This document shows positions 1 to 10,601 of a stretch of DNA of 64,000 nt, piece after piece. A program made the position numbers and the translations under genes. This DNA is from Pythium myriotylum (lineage: Eukaryota > Oomycota > Peronosporomycetes > Pythiales > Pythiaceae), in contig JALJCQ010000004.1 of NCBI GenBank assembly GCA_023091665.1, positions 1,612,001 to 1,676,000 of the forward strand. Reading direction: 5' to 3'. Position 1 is the stretch's first letter. Each line of letters begins with the position of its first letter. Below the pieces are notes generated by a model that did no database searches, was not told the origin of the DNA, and worked only from the letters and a program-made list of their open reading frames with translations.

Positions 1-226
1 GAGTGGGGCACACCAGATGAAAGCTCAGTGTCTCCTCTTTGCAACGCATGTGTCAGATGGCTCTGGAAAGGTCCAGAAAAAAAATACGTCGTCCCAAAGA
101 AAACTGTTTCTTGATTGGTCGAGCCTCGAATGGGTGCAGATGGGATCTCCAATCAGAATCCGAGTAAAAAAATAACGGTAACTTACGAGATGAGCAAAGT
201 TTTGTGATATTCGATCTTGCAAAATT

Positions 227-1108
227 CTATATATTACGATATGTAATGATCCAGATCGTCCAGATGTGAATCCAAGGGTCTCCTGGTACTTCTTCGACAT
301 CTTCAAGGAACTCGTAGGGATGAAGCTCGATCGTTGCCTCTTCCTCCTCCTCGTCAGGCAAATTCTCCATGTACAAACTACCTTGCGCGGCGTCACCGCC
401 ACCCACACTCGTCTCCCCATCGCACTCTGCTTCATCGGCCTCCCCGTCCGTGCTTTGAGGTTGTGGGAGGGGCTCGGCCATTTCGCCTCTATACTTCTTC
501 TCAGAGGCCTGCGCGCGCCAGAACCCACCCGTCCAGTCTTGCGACGTGACCTTACGAAATTCATCCAACAGACGAATCTTCAGCTGCGCCATGGGCATGA
601 TCGGCTCGGCCGCGAGAATATTCTTGACGCGAGCCCACATGAGCTCGATAGGCTGGAGCTCTGGATCGTAGGGTGGAGTATAGAGAATCTCGTGGCCGTA
701 CTCCAGCTCAATCTCGCACGCAGCAAGACGTTCCTGTTGGCGATGTTCATTGGCCAGCTCGATAAGCTGGACTTTGGTCATACTTGGCTCATTGTAGATA
801 TCATTGTCCTATAGCCATTGCATGATGTCATCCTTTAGCCAGCTCATCGTGGGCGCTGGATTGAGGCACCGGCAGTGGAAGCTCGCGCGGTCCATGTGGA
901 TGAGCGAGGGGTCGTAGGTGTCTACTAGCGTCTTGCACAGCTTCGCAAGCCACTTTTCAAACGTAAGATCATCGAAGTTACCATGGTAGTGTGGTAAGGC
1001 GAGTGACAAAAACTGAGGGACAGCGAACCACTCAGTAGCCGATCGGCTACATAACAGACCTTCTTCCTTGTTCGAGCTGGCGACTCGCCACTGCCGTTCA
1101 CGTCTCGG
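227..1108 (-). pseudogene. DDE transposase remnant (Tc1/mariner-IS630 type, long D-E spacing)
   Basis: Reading leftward from 1108 one frame stays open to the stop at 227 except for one in-frame TAG at 809-811. Visible motifs are the second catalytic Asp in LIHMDRASFH and, after a long insert, the catalytic Glu in PPYDPELQPIELMW, typical of DDE_3 transposases. By my count 81 positions (including the stop) separate Asp and Glu, far more than the usual 34-41. The C-terminus is an acidic tail rich in Glu. The N-terminal half with the first Asp and the DNA-binding domain is missing: an in-frame TAA lies at 1109-1111, and the LTR of the neighbouring Gypsy element starts at 1199. I found no terminal inverted repeats. 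It would have cut and pasted its own element; it is now a dead fragment. Bases 1-226 show nothing I can name. Confidence 0.7.
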
Positions 1109-1198
1109 TTAATCGCTGTAGAGACGAACCGTGACTTGTTCTGCGCGGAGTCGAGGGGTCTTGGACCGAAGGAGTCGTGAATTCCCCCGGGTTCTGTG

Positions 1199-2380
1199 TG
1201 ATGTAGCGGTCGTACGTTTTTGACAATCCACCCGGCTCCAACTAGCGAAGGGGTAGCGCTAGGAGCCGGGAAACACTTGCCAAACTTAGCTGCTCACGCT
1301 CTGCTGCTGCTGCGATTCCGGTTCAGTCACGACAGACTAACCCGGTTGCAATAGCAGGCAAAAAGCGATCGCAGAAGGTGGGCAAAGCTTTCTCCACGCA
1401 GATATCCAAAGATGACTAGCGCAAGCGAGATAGAATGCCCACCCGGCTAGCACCTCACGTTGTGTACCCTTTAACGGTTCTTCAGAAGCTGGGTAATAGA
1501 GGAAATGACCCGCTACCCGATGCTGTCTGATTTGGTAGGCAAACCGGTTGCCAGAACCTTCAGATACTACGGAAATGCAAGGGAAAAGGGGGGACTGTGA
1601 CGGCACGGAGCGATCAACCAGTCCAAGCAACCGGTCCCAGACCGGAGCAAACGCAAGAAAGACAAATACAATAGAATGTATTACCGGGTTTCCCAGTTAA
1701 TACAGCTCGCCACCACACTATAAAAACCCTCAGTCCGTGGCCTGAGCCACTTCCCTTAGGTTATCGAACCAGGAAACCGCTTCACCCAGTCACTTGACCG
1801 GCTCCACGACCCGCAAGGCAACGCACACACACGCAGTACACACCGCCAGAGCACTCCCCCACACAGCCAGTACCTTAGAGAACCGGGATGTCGAGGTGGC
1901 CGCCGATACAACTGCTGTTGTAGGCCCGAAGACTTGGAGCTGACAAGGCAAAAGGGGAAGTCTATTACGGAGGGTGGGCCGGTTGTCCCGTCCCTCTTAT
2001 AACCGGGAGAAACTGTTTACTAAACCAGAATCGAGGAAGTACCGGCGGGTGCGAATCAGATTCCAATGGGTTCGCGGACCAGTACGGACGGCTAATGGCA
2101 CACACGAAACTAACGGTAATTTTCCGCTAGAACCGGTAATATACCAGACACTTCCCTGAAATCTCTAACTGGCTGGTAATATTCGCCAGTGGAGTCAGGT
2201 ACCGTGTTTTCCGGTACTATTAGTGTGGCACAACCGGAAACTGGGTATAAATACCCAGCTAGTGTGTAGTACACAATTTTAGACCTATCCTAAAGAACCA
2301 CAGTGGTTCTTGACAGTTCCCGGTCCCACAGAGATGGGGAATTCCGGGAAAGTCCGCGGGGAACCGGTCCCGCTACATCA
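1199..2380 (-). repeat. 3' LTR of the Gypsy element
   Basis: This 1182-bp direct repeat matches 13181-14362 with four substitutions by eye. It is bounded by the perfect 8-bp inverted pair TGATGTAG and CTACATCA, which includes the canonical TG...CA. It holds a TATAAAAA on the plus strand at 1719-1726 and a palindromic TATA box at 2241-2258. A 9-bp inverted repeat (aagaaccac, a, gtggttctt) lies at 2293-2311. Short open frames inside it are not credible genes. Confidence 0.93.
2241..2258. promoter_or_regulatory. Palindromic TATA box in the LTR
   Basis: CTGGGTATAAATACCCAG is a perfect 7-bp inverted repeat around TAAA. It reads TATAAATA on the plus strand and TATTTATA on the minus strand, so it could act in either direction. 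On the minus strand it sits about 125 nt inside the LTR start, a reasonable U3 promoter position. On the plus strand of this 3' LTR it lies about 160 nt before the first ATG of the antisense ORF at 2417. The same site recurs at 14223-14240 in the other LTR. The promoter role is inferred. Confidence 0.5.
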
Positions 2381-2416
2381 AAACCGCCCCTGTGTTGTTC
2401 CCCGACGCCATTCTTG

Positions 2417-4657
2417 ATGTCGGAGGGGGCAGCACACAACAGCGCGCTTGCCACAACGGGCATGAGTGCAGCGCAGGCGGCGGAGATGGCGGTCACGACT
2501 GGTACGTATCGCATCTGAACACTTGGCCGACGCGGAGATGTTGATCCCGGTTCCGCAGGCTCTGAGATCGTGCCATGGACGTCGCCGGCGAGCCGGCTGC
2601 GAGTCGACGAGTCGGGGCAGGCGCATCCGTTTCCTGAGGTCGAGGGCGTCCGTTCGTTCAGCCGTATCCTCTTGCGGCAGGTTGCTGAGAGGTTGCGGCG
2701 ACCGGATCAAGTCGACGTCGACTTGACCGGGTCCTTCGACCGGCTCGAGGCCTTGCTGGCAATCCAGCTACCGGCTTCGGCGCACCCGTTTGACGATCGT
2801 GACAACTGGGAGGTTCCGGTTGGCCACGTGCTGCGCTCACTATTTCGAGAGGGGGAGGACGTCGACAGCGTCGTACTCTCTCGCCACGACGATCGGAGCC
2901 CACCACCTGAGCACCCAAGCGCCGAGCGGATCGCGAACGTGGTGACGAAGGCGACGGCGCTATACGCGAACCTCGCTGGGATGTACGGTGAGGAGCGCCT
3001 CTTCGAGCGCGTGGTGTGCACAGGAGCTGAAGGAGGCACGGAGCCGGGTTGTGGAGCTCGAGAATTGAAACAGAGAGTTGGAGCGCCATGCAGCCGAGTT
3101 GAAGAGGCGCGTCGACGCCCTCGAGCAAGTTCAAGTACCGGACGACCGTCTCACGCGGGCCCAAGCCGAGCACGTCTACGAGTTTTGCTGGACGAACTCG
3201 GCGGCCCTTGGCGATCCCCGACGCTGGTGGGAACTGGTCAAGGCATGTGCTCTGAACGACCCGAGGTCGCTCCAGCCGACTCAGTTCATGGTCGCCGCTG
3301 CTTCATCATCGGCCCCGTCCACGCCAGTGCTCGCATTGAACCAGATACCAGACGCTTTCGATGATTTTCCGGCTGCTCGCGCGCGATCAACTCGGTCGAT
3401 GGACGAGGTGCTGGGGGACGCGTTGTTGGAGGCGTCGCTCGCAGGTACCGGCTCCAGAAAGGCTCGGAAGGCGTCGCAGGATGCGACGGCGCAGATGGCC
3501 TTGAGCGCGAAGTACGACGCGCAGTTGACCCAGTTCCTGGCTCGAGCGATCTCCGACGAAGATGAAGGCGATTCGAGCAGTGCAGCTGTGGTCCCCCAGA
3601 CCGACTCGACTACCGGGAGGGCGAACACCTCAAGCAGCAGACCGGCGCCAGCGAGCAGCAGCACCAGATCAACGCCGGCTTCTGACGCTGTCGACGCGTA
3701 CACAGGACTCCCGAACAAGGTGTTGGCTTCGTGGTTCAAGGAGCCGATCCGGTTCCCACTGGATCAGGCGACCTCGCGCTCTTTTCGCGAGCTCGCAGCG
3801 TCTCCGTTCCCGCTGAGTGCCACCCGGTCGACTAGCTCGGTTCTCCACTATGATCGGCCCGTTGAAAGACACAGGATCACGTTCGCCGGGCAGCCCACGC
3901 AGGGGATACCCGGGCAGACGCCGTACTTCCCGAACTACGAGCCGGTCAAGTTGAAGGGCAGTCAGATACTCGATCAATATTGCACCGCTGAGGGTCTTCG
4001 GGAGGTTCGCGCTCTTCTTGCTACCCGCCCGTGGGATGACATGTACTTCCGGCGAGTCTTGTTCTACTTCCTGCACAACCCGACCGAAGACTCCGAAGAA
4101 CAAGCCAACTATCTCGACGCTCGGTTGAAGTTCCAGTACGAGAACCGGCAGGCGCTCTGGTTTATAATCACTGGCTCTTTCTAGCGAAGAAGCCGTCTGC
4201 TCGCATCGACCCGGCGTGGGTCGACTTGTACGCGAACCGGGAAGAGCTCAAGCGGGTCCTCCGACGCGAGTCCCAAGCCCTCAGCCAGCAAGCTCCCGCT
4301 GACACCGTCACTGCCTGCCTTCAGAGCGAGCCCGCCCTGTGGACCGAGCCCGCCAAGCCTTGCGTGTGGGCACTGGAGCCGTTCGGACCAGGGAACTCCG
4401 CGATTGACCAACTCCGCAGGTTGGACGAGGAAGAGCCGATCCGGTGCTACTGGGCGAGCCAGCCCGGCCGCTTCGTGGAAGCTCTCCTTCCAGGTCAGCT
4501 CGAGATCATGGACCGACTGGGTGGTCGGTGCTGGGAGCTGCCGGCGCCGTGGAACGATCCAAGCTACGTTCCGTTCCCGTTGGACCAAGCGACACCCGGC
4601 ACTCCTGGACCCGACTTCATGTTCCGACCGTCGCGGAACCGTGCGTCTCACATTTAA
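2417..4657 (+). pseudogene. Antisense ORF between pol and the 3' LTR (unknown function, broken)
   Basis: This lies on the strand opposite to gag-pol. The first ATG (2417) is only 37 bp from the LTR. The frame has a TGA at 2516-2518, resumes in the same frame to about 3015, shifts, meets another TGA at 3066-3068, runs open to about 4160, shifts again and ends at the TAA of 4655-4657. Ignoring these breaks it would be about 745 codons. Visible parts are a Leu/Glu/Arg-rich stretch at 3020-3135 with coiled-coil character (ELKEARSRVVELEN, then RELERHAAELKRR), an acidic Ser/Thr-rich linker around 3550-3680 (SDEDEGDSSS) and a C-terminal half rich in aromatic residues and proline. I do not recognise the family. 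Antisense ORFs in this position are known from some plant Gypsy elements. It could instead be a captured host gene. No competing pol-strand gene is evident here. Confidence 0.5.
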
Positions 4658-4831
4658 TCACAGGGTTCCCATGGTCTTCGCGTAGCACACTTCGTAGCTC
4701 TGCATATCAGGTTAACTGGCTTGTTCATTCCACTGGCTTGTTCACTTCTCGTTAATACACGTTCACCTTGACTTCTTTTTGTTGACATGAATCTGGCTCT
4801 CTGTTGACAACTCGTCAGATCGCTGACAGTT

Positions 4832-4950
4832 GCACAGTCCTAGAGCTCGGACTGTGCGCGCACCCAGACCGATCGGTGCGCGTCCATGCAATGCAAGGGG
4901 GCTCTTGATCGGCGAAGAGCCCTGTTGGCTGGCTATTCGCAGGGCCAGCC
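4832..4950. other. Cluster of four stem-loops between convergent ORFs
   Basis: Four perfect stems follow each other: gcacagtcc/ggactgtgc (4832-4840 with 4849-4857), cgcgcacc/ggtgcgcg (4857-4864 with 4875-4882), gggctctt/aagagccc (4899-4906 with 4915-4922) and ggctggc/gccagcc (4927-4933 with 4944-4950). Loops are 8, 10, 8 and 10 nt. The pol stop codon on the minus strand (4933-4935) lies at the edge of the fourth hairpin, and the antisense ORF ends at 4657 on the other side. The position fits an RNA 3'-end or stability element for one or both transcripts; that role is inferred. The stretch 4658-4831 shows nothing else. Confidence 0.55.
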
Positions 4951-6200
4951 GTTCCTGCGTGGCACCGAGTTGACGCCCCTAGCCGGCTCGGCCATGACGT
5001 CACTGTCGTCACCAGTCTGCATAGCAGCGAAACGCATCCGGGCTCGTTGGCTGGCTTCAAACTCGTACAGTAGCCGGCCGGAGTCCATACGCTCGACAGG
5101 CACCCACTCTGGCTCGTCGTAACCGGTCCAGCGGACCAGGTACTCTTTCGCTCGGCGGCCGTTCCTTATCCTCGGACCAGTCCAGCGAACGTCGACGATC
5201 TCTTCGATCCGATACTGACCCGCAGCTTCATCCGGCTCCCAACTGTCCTCGGGAGTATAGCAGCGTCCAGATCATCGTCATCTGACACGTTTACCTGTTC
5301 TGACCAACCGGGGCGTTCTTCGAACACGATCCTCGGCTTCAACCTGCTGACGTGGACCCATGGGGCGATCCGGTACGGCGTGCTGTCAAAATCCAGTCGG
5401 ACTCGGTATGCTTCGTCCTTCTCAGTGATCCGGAACGGTCCGTGCCAAGCATGAGCTAGCTTTCGACTCAGACCCGCTCGAACACGAGCCATGTACAACC
5501 AGACCTGCTGGCCGACCTCGAAACCGGCTTTGAACTTGTCAGGTAACTGGTTCCAAGCGTCTGTCGCTGCTTCAGCTCGGTTCTCCTTAGCATGTTGTTG
5601 GAGATCGCGTGCCCATGTCTTAGCATACTCGTGTGTCCGGTGAACCCCGAGGCGCCACAGATACGCACTCAACTGGTCTCGTCCCCTCGGCGGTCGTTCG
5701 AGCATGGCCGATACTGTCGTTCGAGCATCCCATCCGTGGAGCAGGAAAAACGGGGTGTCCTTCCGGACTGTGTCGTAAGAGGTGTTGATGGCCAGCATGA
5801 GCCGGCTCACGACATCTTCCCAGTCACCCTGGTCTGGCTGCTCGACATACGCACGAACACTTCGCACCACTGTCTGAACCGAGCGTTCTTGCTGCCCGTT
5901 CGCCTGTGGCCTATACGCTAAGGTGGCTCGTTGCCGGCTCTGGATCATCCTCCGGAACTGGTTAAACACGTCGCTCATGAAACGGGGATCCTGATCGTGG
6001 CGAATTACAGCACTGGCTCCATACCGCTGAAATACCACTCGCTCGTAGACTTCAGCCACCGCAGGAGCCGAGGTGTCACTCATCGCCTCGCTCATGACGT
6101 AACCGGTGAATATGTCTTGAAAGAGCAGGAGCGCGGTATTTCCCCGGTTCGACGGGGGCAGAGGCATGACAAAATCCATCGAGAGTACTTGCAAGCTCTT
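4933..6200 (-). pseudogene. Integrase core and chromodomain of the Gypsy element
   Basis: The integrase core reads in one frame from about 6200 to about 5255. The acidic triad is visible as VLSMDF (first Asp), IRHDQDPRF (second Asp) and QANGQQERSV (Glu), a DD35E core. A C-terminal region with KAGFEVGQQVWLY and HGPFRITEKDEAYRV follows, then a single-base shift near 5255. In the new frame a chromodomain follows (YRIEEIVDVRW, KEYLVRWTGYDEPEWVP) and the frame stops at 4933-4935. Integrase inserts the cDNA; chromodomains of this class are known to bind methylated histone tails and steer insertion to heterochromatin. The HHCC zinc-binding domain that should precede the core is missing: the upstream RNase H frame runs directly into the core at about 6195 in another frame, so a deletion has occurred. 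Integration in cis would fail. Confidence 0.85.
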
Positions 6201-7836
6201 CGTCGTCCTCCTGGTGTGCCTTGATCCGTCGCCAGCGTTCGGCGACGGGATCCTCAACGACTTCAACCGGCTCCTCAACGGCTTCAACAGCCACTGCGCC
6301 GGTGCGAGCAGGGTCGCCCGCGCGTTGTCGAGCCGGACCAGCTTCATCACCGCCTTCGTGCGGTCGGTCTTCGTGCCCTTGTTCGCTGCGTGGGGCCTCT
6401 GCGGCGGCGGCGCCTTCTTCGCTGTTCTCTATCACGCTGACACGGGTGACTGACTGTTCAGAATCTGTCAGGGTGCCCGTCTCACGGCGTGGGACAGCAC
6501 CACCTGAGACAGATGTGCTGAGACGTGGCAACTGAGATATATCTCCGTTGGTGACAGGACCTGTCACGGGAGTGAGACGTCCTTGACCGACACGTCCTGC
6601 AGCCACGTCAGCTGCGGGAGAGACTTGGTCAGCGATCCTCTGGGCACGCCGCAGCGCGCGCAGCTGCCTCTCCGTCAGTCGCGTCCCCTCCTCCGCCATG
6701 CCGACCGACTCTTGACGCTGCTGGCTCCGCGTAACGACGAACGCCGGGGCAGTCGCGTCGTCGGCTGGCTCTTCGGTGAGAGAGGTCGCGACTGATGACG
6801 GCACTGGCTCGACGCCCGGGTCGCTCGACACTGCAGCCTCGTCGGAGCCCGAGACTAGCGCTGGCTCCGAGACGGCGACAGACGTTGGAGCTCGGTCGGC
6901 GCCTGGTAGGACTTTGTTAAGAGTCTTCAACTCGACCAGTTCCTCGAACCTGGTGAGTTCGAACGACTCGCCCAACCGCAACGCCTTCGAGGCCAGATAG
7001 TCAGCCGGTGCGTTCCCGTCACGTAGCACGTGCACAAGTCGGACCTTGTCGAACGCCGGTTCGAGAGACTGGTATCTGGCCAGAAGTAGCTGGAGCCGTG
7101 GCTCGTGACACTTCATGGTACCCTCGCACTGCTGGATCGCGAGTCGTGAGTCGCCCACAACTACCACTTCCTTGGCTCCCATCGTGCTCAGATGCTCGAG
7201 CCCGGTTAGCATCCCGGTGTACTCGGCCTCGTTGACGGATATTCCGCTCAACGCCAGTCCTTGGGTATATACCGGCTCCCAGCCAGGCATACGCCAGACT
7301 ATGAAGCTAGCACTCGCAGCCCGGGTCTTTAGCTTAGCAGAACCATCGAAGGTGAGCACAAAACCGGTAAAGCCATCATTCACCGACTCGATTCCCAGTG
7401 ATGCGGGCCTTTCAGCTCGGCTCGCCTTGTACGGGACCAGTTGGTCGGCCAGCTCGTCAAGTCTCTCTCGCGGCGTGATGCCGGTAGACAACAACTGTGC
7501 GAGTCCATCCTCGTCCTTTTGAATCCGGTGAACCTCTAGCGTCCAAGGAGAGAGGAACGTCGCCCACTGCATACACCGACCACCGAGAGACCGGCTGGTT
7601 AACAGCCAGTTCAAGGTCGATGACCGGGTGTAGACGACGATCCTCTGCCCTGCGACCGGTGTGTAGAACGTGGTTAGGACTCGGAGTAGAGCAAGAACTT
7701 CCTTCTCAGCCGGGTGGTAGCGCAGCTCGGCATCTTGCAGCGTTCGGCCGGTGAACCGGACCGGATGAAGCAGGCCATCGTGTTCCTGTGCAAGCACCGC
7801 ACTCAGCGCCCAGGGGACAGCATGAACAATTACCAC
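6195..7836 (-). pseudogene. Dual RNase H region of pol
   Basis: The reading frame starts in the reverse transcriptase-linked RNase H (LHPVRFTGRTLQDAEL, YHPAEKEVLALLR, residues about 1-115). A linker leads to a second, separate RNase H of about 150 residues with all four acidic positions visible: FDGSAK, NEAEYTG, VGDSRLA and NAPADYLA. Such an additional RNase H is a known feature of several Gypsy lineages. A long acidic, low-complexity linker follows, rich in Thr, Val, Glu and Ala. The frame then jumps at about 6195 into the integrase core in a different frame. At the upstream end the RNase H frame is joined to the reverse transcriptase by one frameshift near 7895, in an A run. Confidence 0.82.
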
Positions 7837-10016
7837 GAACGGCTTGGACCGATCTGGATGGCGCAGAACCGGTGGTGATGCGATCTTTGCTTGAGCACCT
7901 CGAAAGCCAGCTTCGCCCGGTCCAAGTCACGACCTTCACGCACTTGCTGGTCCGATAGCTCGTACAGACTGGTGGCAACGACCGAAAAGTCCTCGATGAA
8001 CTTCCCGTAGTAGTTCAAGCTGCCGAGGAAGGACTGCACGCCCCGTAGACTGGTAGGAAACTGCAACGAATCCAGCTCCTTCGCGATCTTCGGCTTCGCG
8101 GTCAGTCCTTCCCGGTTCATCTGGTGGGACAGGTAGTCGATGCAGGCCTTACCGAACGAGCTCTCTGGTAAGCTGACGGATATACCCCAGTACCGAAGCC
8201 GGTACAGCAGCTTGTCCAGCAAGTCGCACATCTCTTGCCAAGTGCTGGAGCCGAAACCGATGTCGTCAATGTACGATGACCGGCCAAGGACGGGTCCCAT
8301 GCACTTCGGAGACGGAATACCCAGCTCGAAAACCGTTTGAGACCGGTCGTCGGCTGCCTCCTGGTCTGGTGAGACTGGCTCGAGGCCAAGTGCGTTCATC
8401 ACTTCCGGCTCGATCTCGGCTTCAACACTTGGCGGCAGACGCACGAACCCCCATAGACAGTTGTCTATCACTCGCTGATAGATGAGGGGAGCATTCTTCA
8501 AGCCGAAGGGCATCCGGACCCACTGGAAATGACCGAGCGGGCACACGAACGCACTGATGTGCTTGGCCCGCTGGGACAGCAGGATGGCCCAGAACCCGCT
8601 TGCCATGTCGAGGCTGCAAAACCAACGCACTGCGTCGAAGTTGTCGAGCAGCTCGTCGATCAGCGGCAGCGGGTACCGCATCAGCTTGATCAGCTGGTTG
8701 ACTAGCCGGTAGTCGATGCAGAGCCGGATCGTCTTCCCATCTTTCTTCAAGACGATCACAATGGGACTGGCCCACTGCGAGTCCGAATACTCAATGACCT
8801 TGGCTTCCAGGAGTACCTTGAGCAGCTCGTACACCTGGGTCAGGTACTCGGCCTTGATGCGCCTCGGCTTCTCGGCTATCGGTACCGTACCCGGCTCGAC
8901 CTCGATGTCGCACACGACACCGCGAGCCGGAGAGGGCACCGCGTTACTTGACGCGAGGAAACCTGCCGAGTGACGCGCCAGCACAGCCGAGAGCATGTCG
9001 ACCAGTCGCGAGCGTTCCGATTCTGGCTCGTCGTCCGGTACCCCGACGTCGGCTGTCTTCATGTCCGGCTCTGCCGGGTTCACGTCGAGCTCGGGCAGCA
9101 TCGCGAGCTGGTCGCGGAGTTCGTCCAGCACGATCTGGTCAGACCCTTCGTGCAATAACACCTGCGCTTCTTCCTCGTCGACCAGCTCGGAGACCGCGAG
9201 CGCTGTGAACACCCGGCTCAGTTGGTCGACGGCAGACGTCGGAGGCGCTGGCTCGACCGATTCGCCAATCTTGACCACCATAGTCAGCGGGGTGGACTGG
9301 GTCTTGGGGACTGGGAGTACAGTCTTCCCGGCCTCGCTCGACTCGCCTTCATTTCCGACGACCTTGACCGGTTCACTCGGACCTTGAGCGCCTTGGACTT
9401 GGGCAACTGGGTCACCACCACCTTGAGCTTGAACTTCCTGGATCACCGTCATGACTGGGGCTTGCTGAGGCAAACCGGGTGCCGAATCATCGCCCCTAGG
9501 TCGGGCGAGGATCTTCACCGGGGTCTTGTACTCACGGCGCTCGACAGCCGGAGGCAACGATGCGTTGAACTGGATGTCTTCATACTGGCGACGCCGAGTG
9601 AACTCCCTAGAGTGCGCGTTCTCATAGATAAGAAGCTGCCACTCCTGATACTTCACGGAGCCGGCTCTGACGCCGCGCTCCCCGTCAGGCAAATGTCCTC
9701 GCTCAACCAGATGAGCCACCGGAGTGCGAGCCAACACGGTGATCGGTCTCTGGGTGATATTCACCAGTCGCACCCCGGTTGGGACACCATCAGTAGATAA
9801 CAGACTGGTCACCCAACCGGGCCCACGACACAGCCAGGCATCTAGCGACGCGGCAAGGTGTCGACCATAGTGGATGGAGACCACAGCGGACATACCCGGG
9901 GCGACATAGAGGTCGTCAGCCGAGTGGACGGGTATCTTCGTCGGTCGCCGCGGTCGACATCCGGCTGAGACGAGGGGCACACACTCTTCGTCTGGAAGAC
10001 GCACCGGTACCTTCAC
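7830..10016 (-). pseudogene. Reverse transcriptase domain of Gypsy pol
   Basis: A 728-residue frame. The first ~300 residues are a variable linker. The polymerase follows with SQWASPIVIVLKKDGKTIR, CIDYRLVNQ, the catalytic Asp in FCSLDMASGFW, FQWVRMPFGLKNAP and the catalytic YIDD (near residue 580, at 8267-8278), then the thumb segment FLGSLNYYGKFIEDF. Length and motif order are normal for Ty3/Gypsy. The frame is offset from protease upstream (shift near 10015) and from RNase H downstream (shift near 7895). It makes cDNA from the element RNA inside virus-like particles. The core itself carries no stop, so it was probably functional until recently. Confidence 0.88.
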
Positions 10017-10533
10017 CCGTCAGAAGTCGGACTCCAGCCGGGACCATGAAGTCCATTCCGAGCAAGACATCCAAGTCAGCGCCGATGTTGGCGCACCAGA
10101 TGTCCATGTAGTACACGACACTGGCGCCAAGCGTGATCTTGACAGTCGTCCGGGCGGTGACGTAGGTAGTGATGCCACCGATTCCTTGGACCTTTAGCCG
10201 GCTCGTGAAGTTGAGCTTGAGGCCAAGTCGACGGGCTAAGTCGAGACTGATCATGCTGGTAGACGCTCCGGAGTCAAGCAGTATCTTCACCCGGTGATCA
10301 CAGATAGCACCGTGAACCATCGCGATTCCGGTTCCTCGAGGCGGCTCGAGCTGGTTCGACCACCAGCCACGACGTTCTCCTGGCTTCAACTGGAATGATG
10401 GACGACCTTCGGTGCCTTCCCGGTTCAAATCTTGTTCTGCAAGCAGTGAACGCGCATCACTGTCTTCATGCAAACTTGGAAATGTATTATCGGAGTTATC
10501 GGCTACTCCAACGAATGCACAAACTTGCAACAC
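9916..10533 (-). pseudogene. Retroviral-type aspartic protease
   Basis: The active site is visible as ILLDSGASTSMI, with the later conserved ADLDVLLGMDFM, at roughly residues 85-165. The enzyme would process the Gag-Pol precursor. It lies directly after the Gag zinc knuckles in a different frame, consistent with either a Gag-Pol frameshift or simple decay. The C-terminal 25 residues read out of frame with the following reverse transcriptase ORF, so a second shift lies near 10015. Confidence 0.82.
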
Positions 10534-10601
10534 TTGACCGGGTTTCTCTTGAGCTTTAAGCTCGGCGCGTACTGGAGGCGCTTGAACCTCCAGCGAGCTG
10601 C

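Noticed and set aside
1337..1630. 97-codon minus-strand frame, also present in the other LTR
   Set aside because: It lies wholly in the LTR, has no domain, and is shortened in the second LTR copy by a single substitution.
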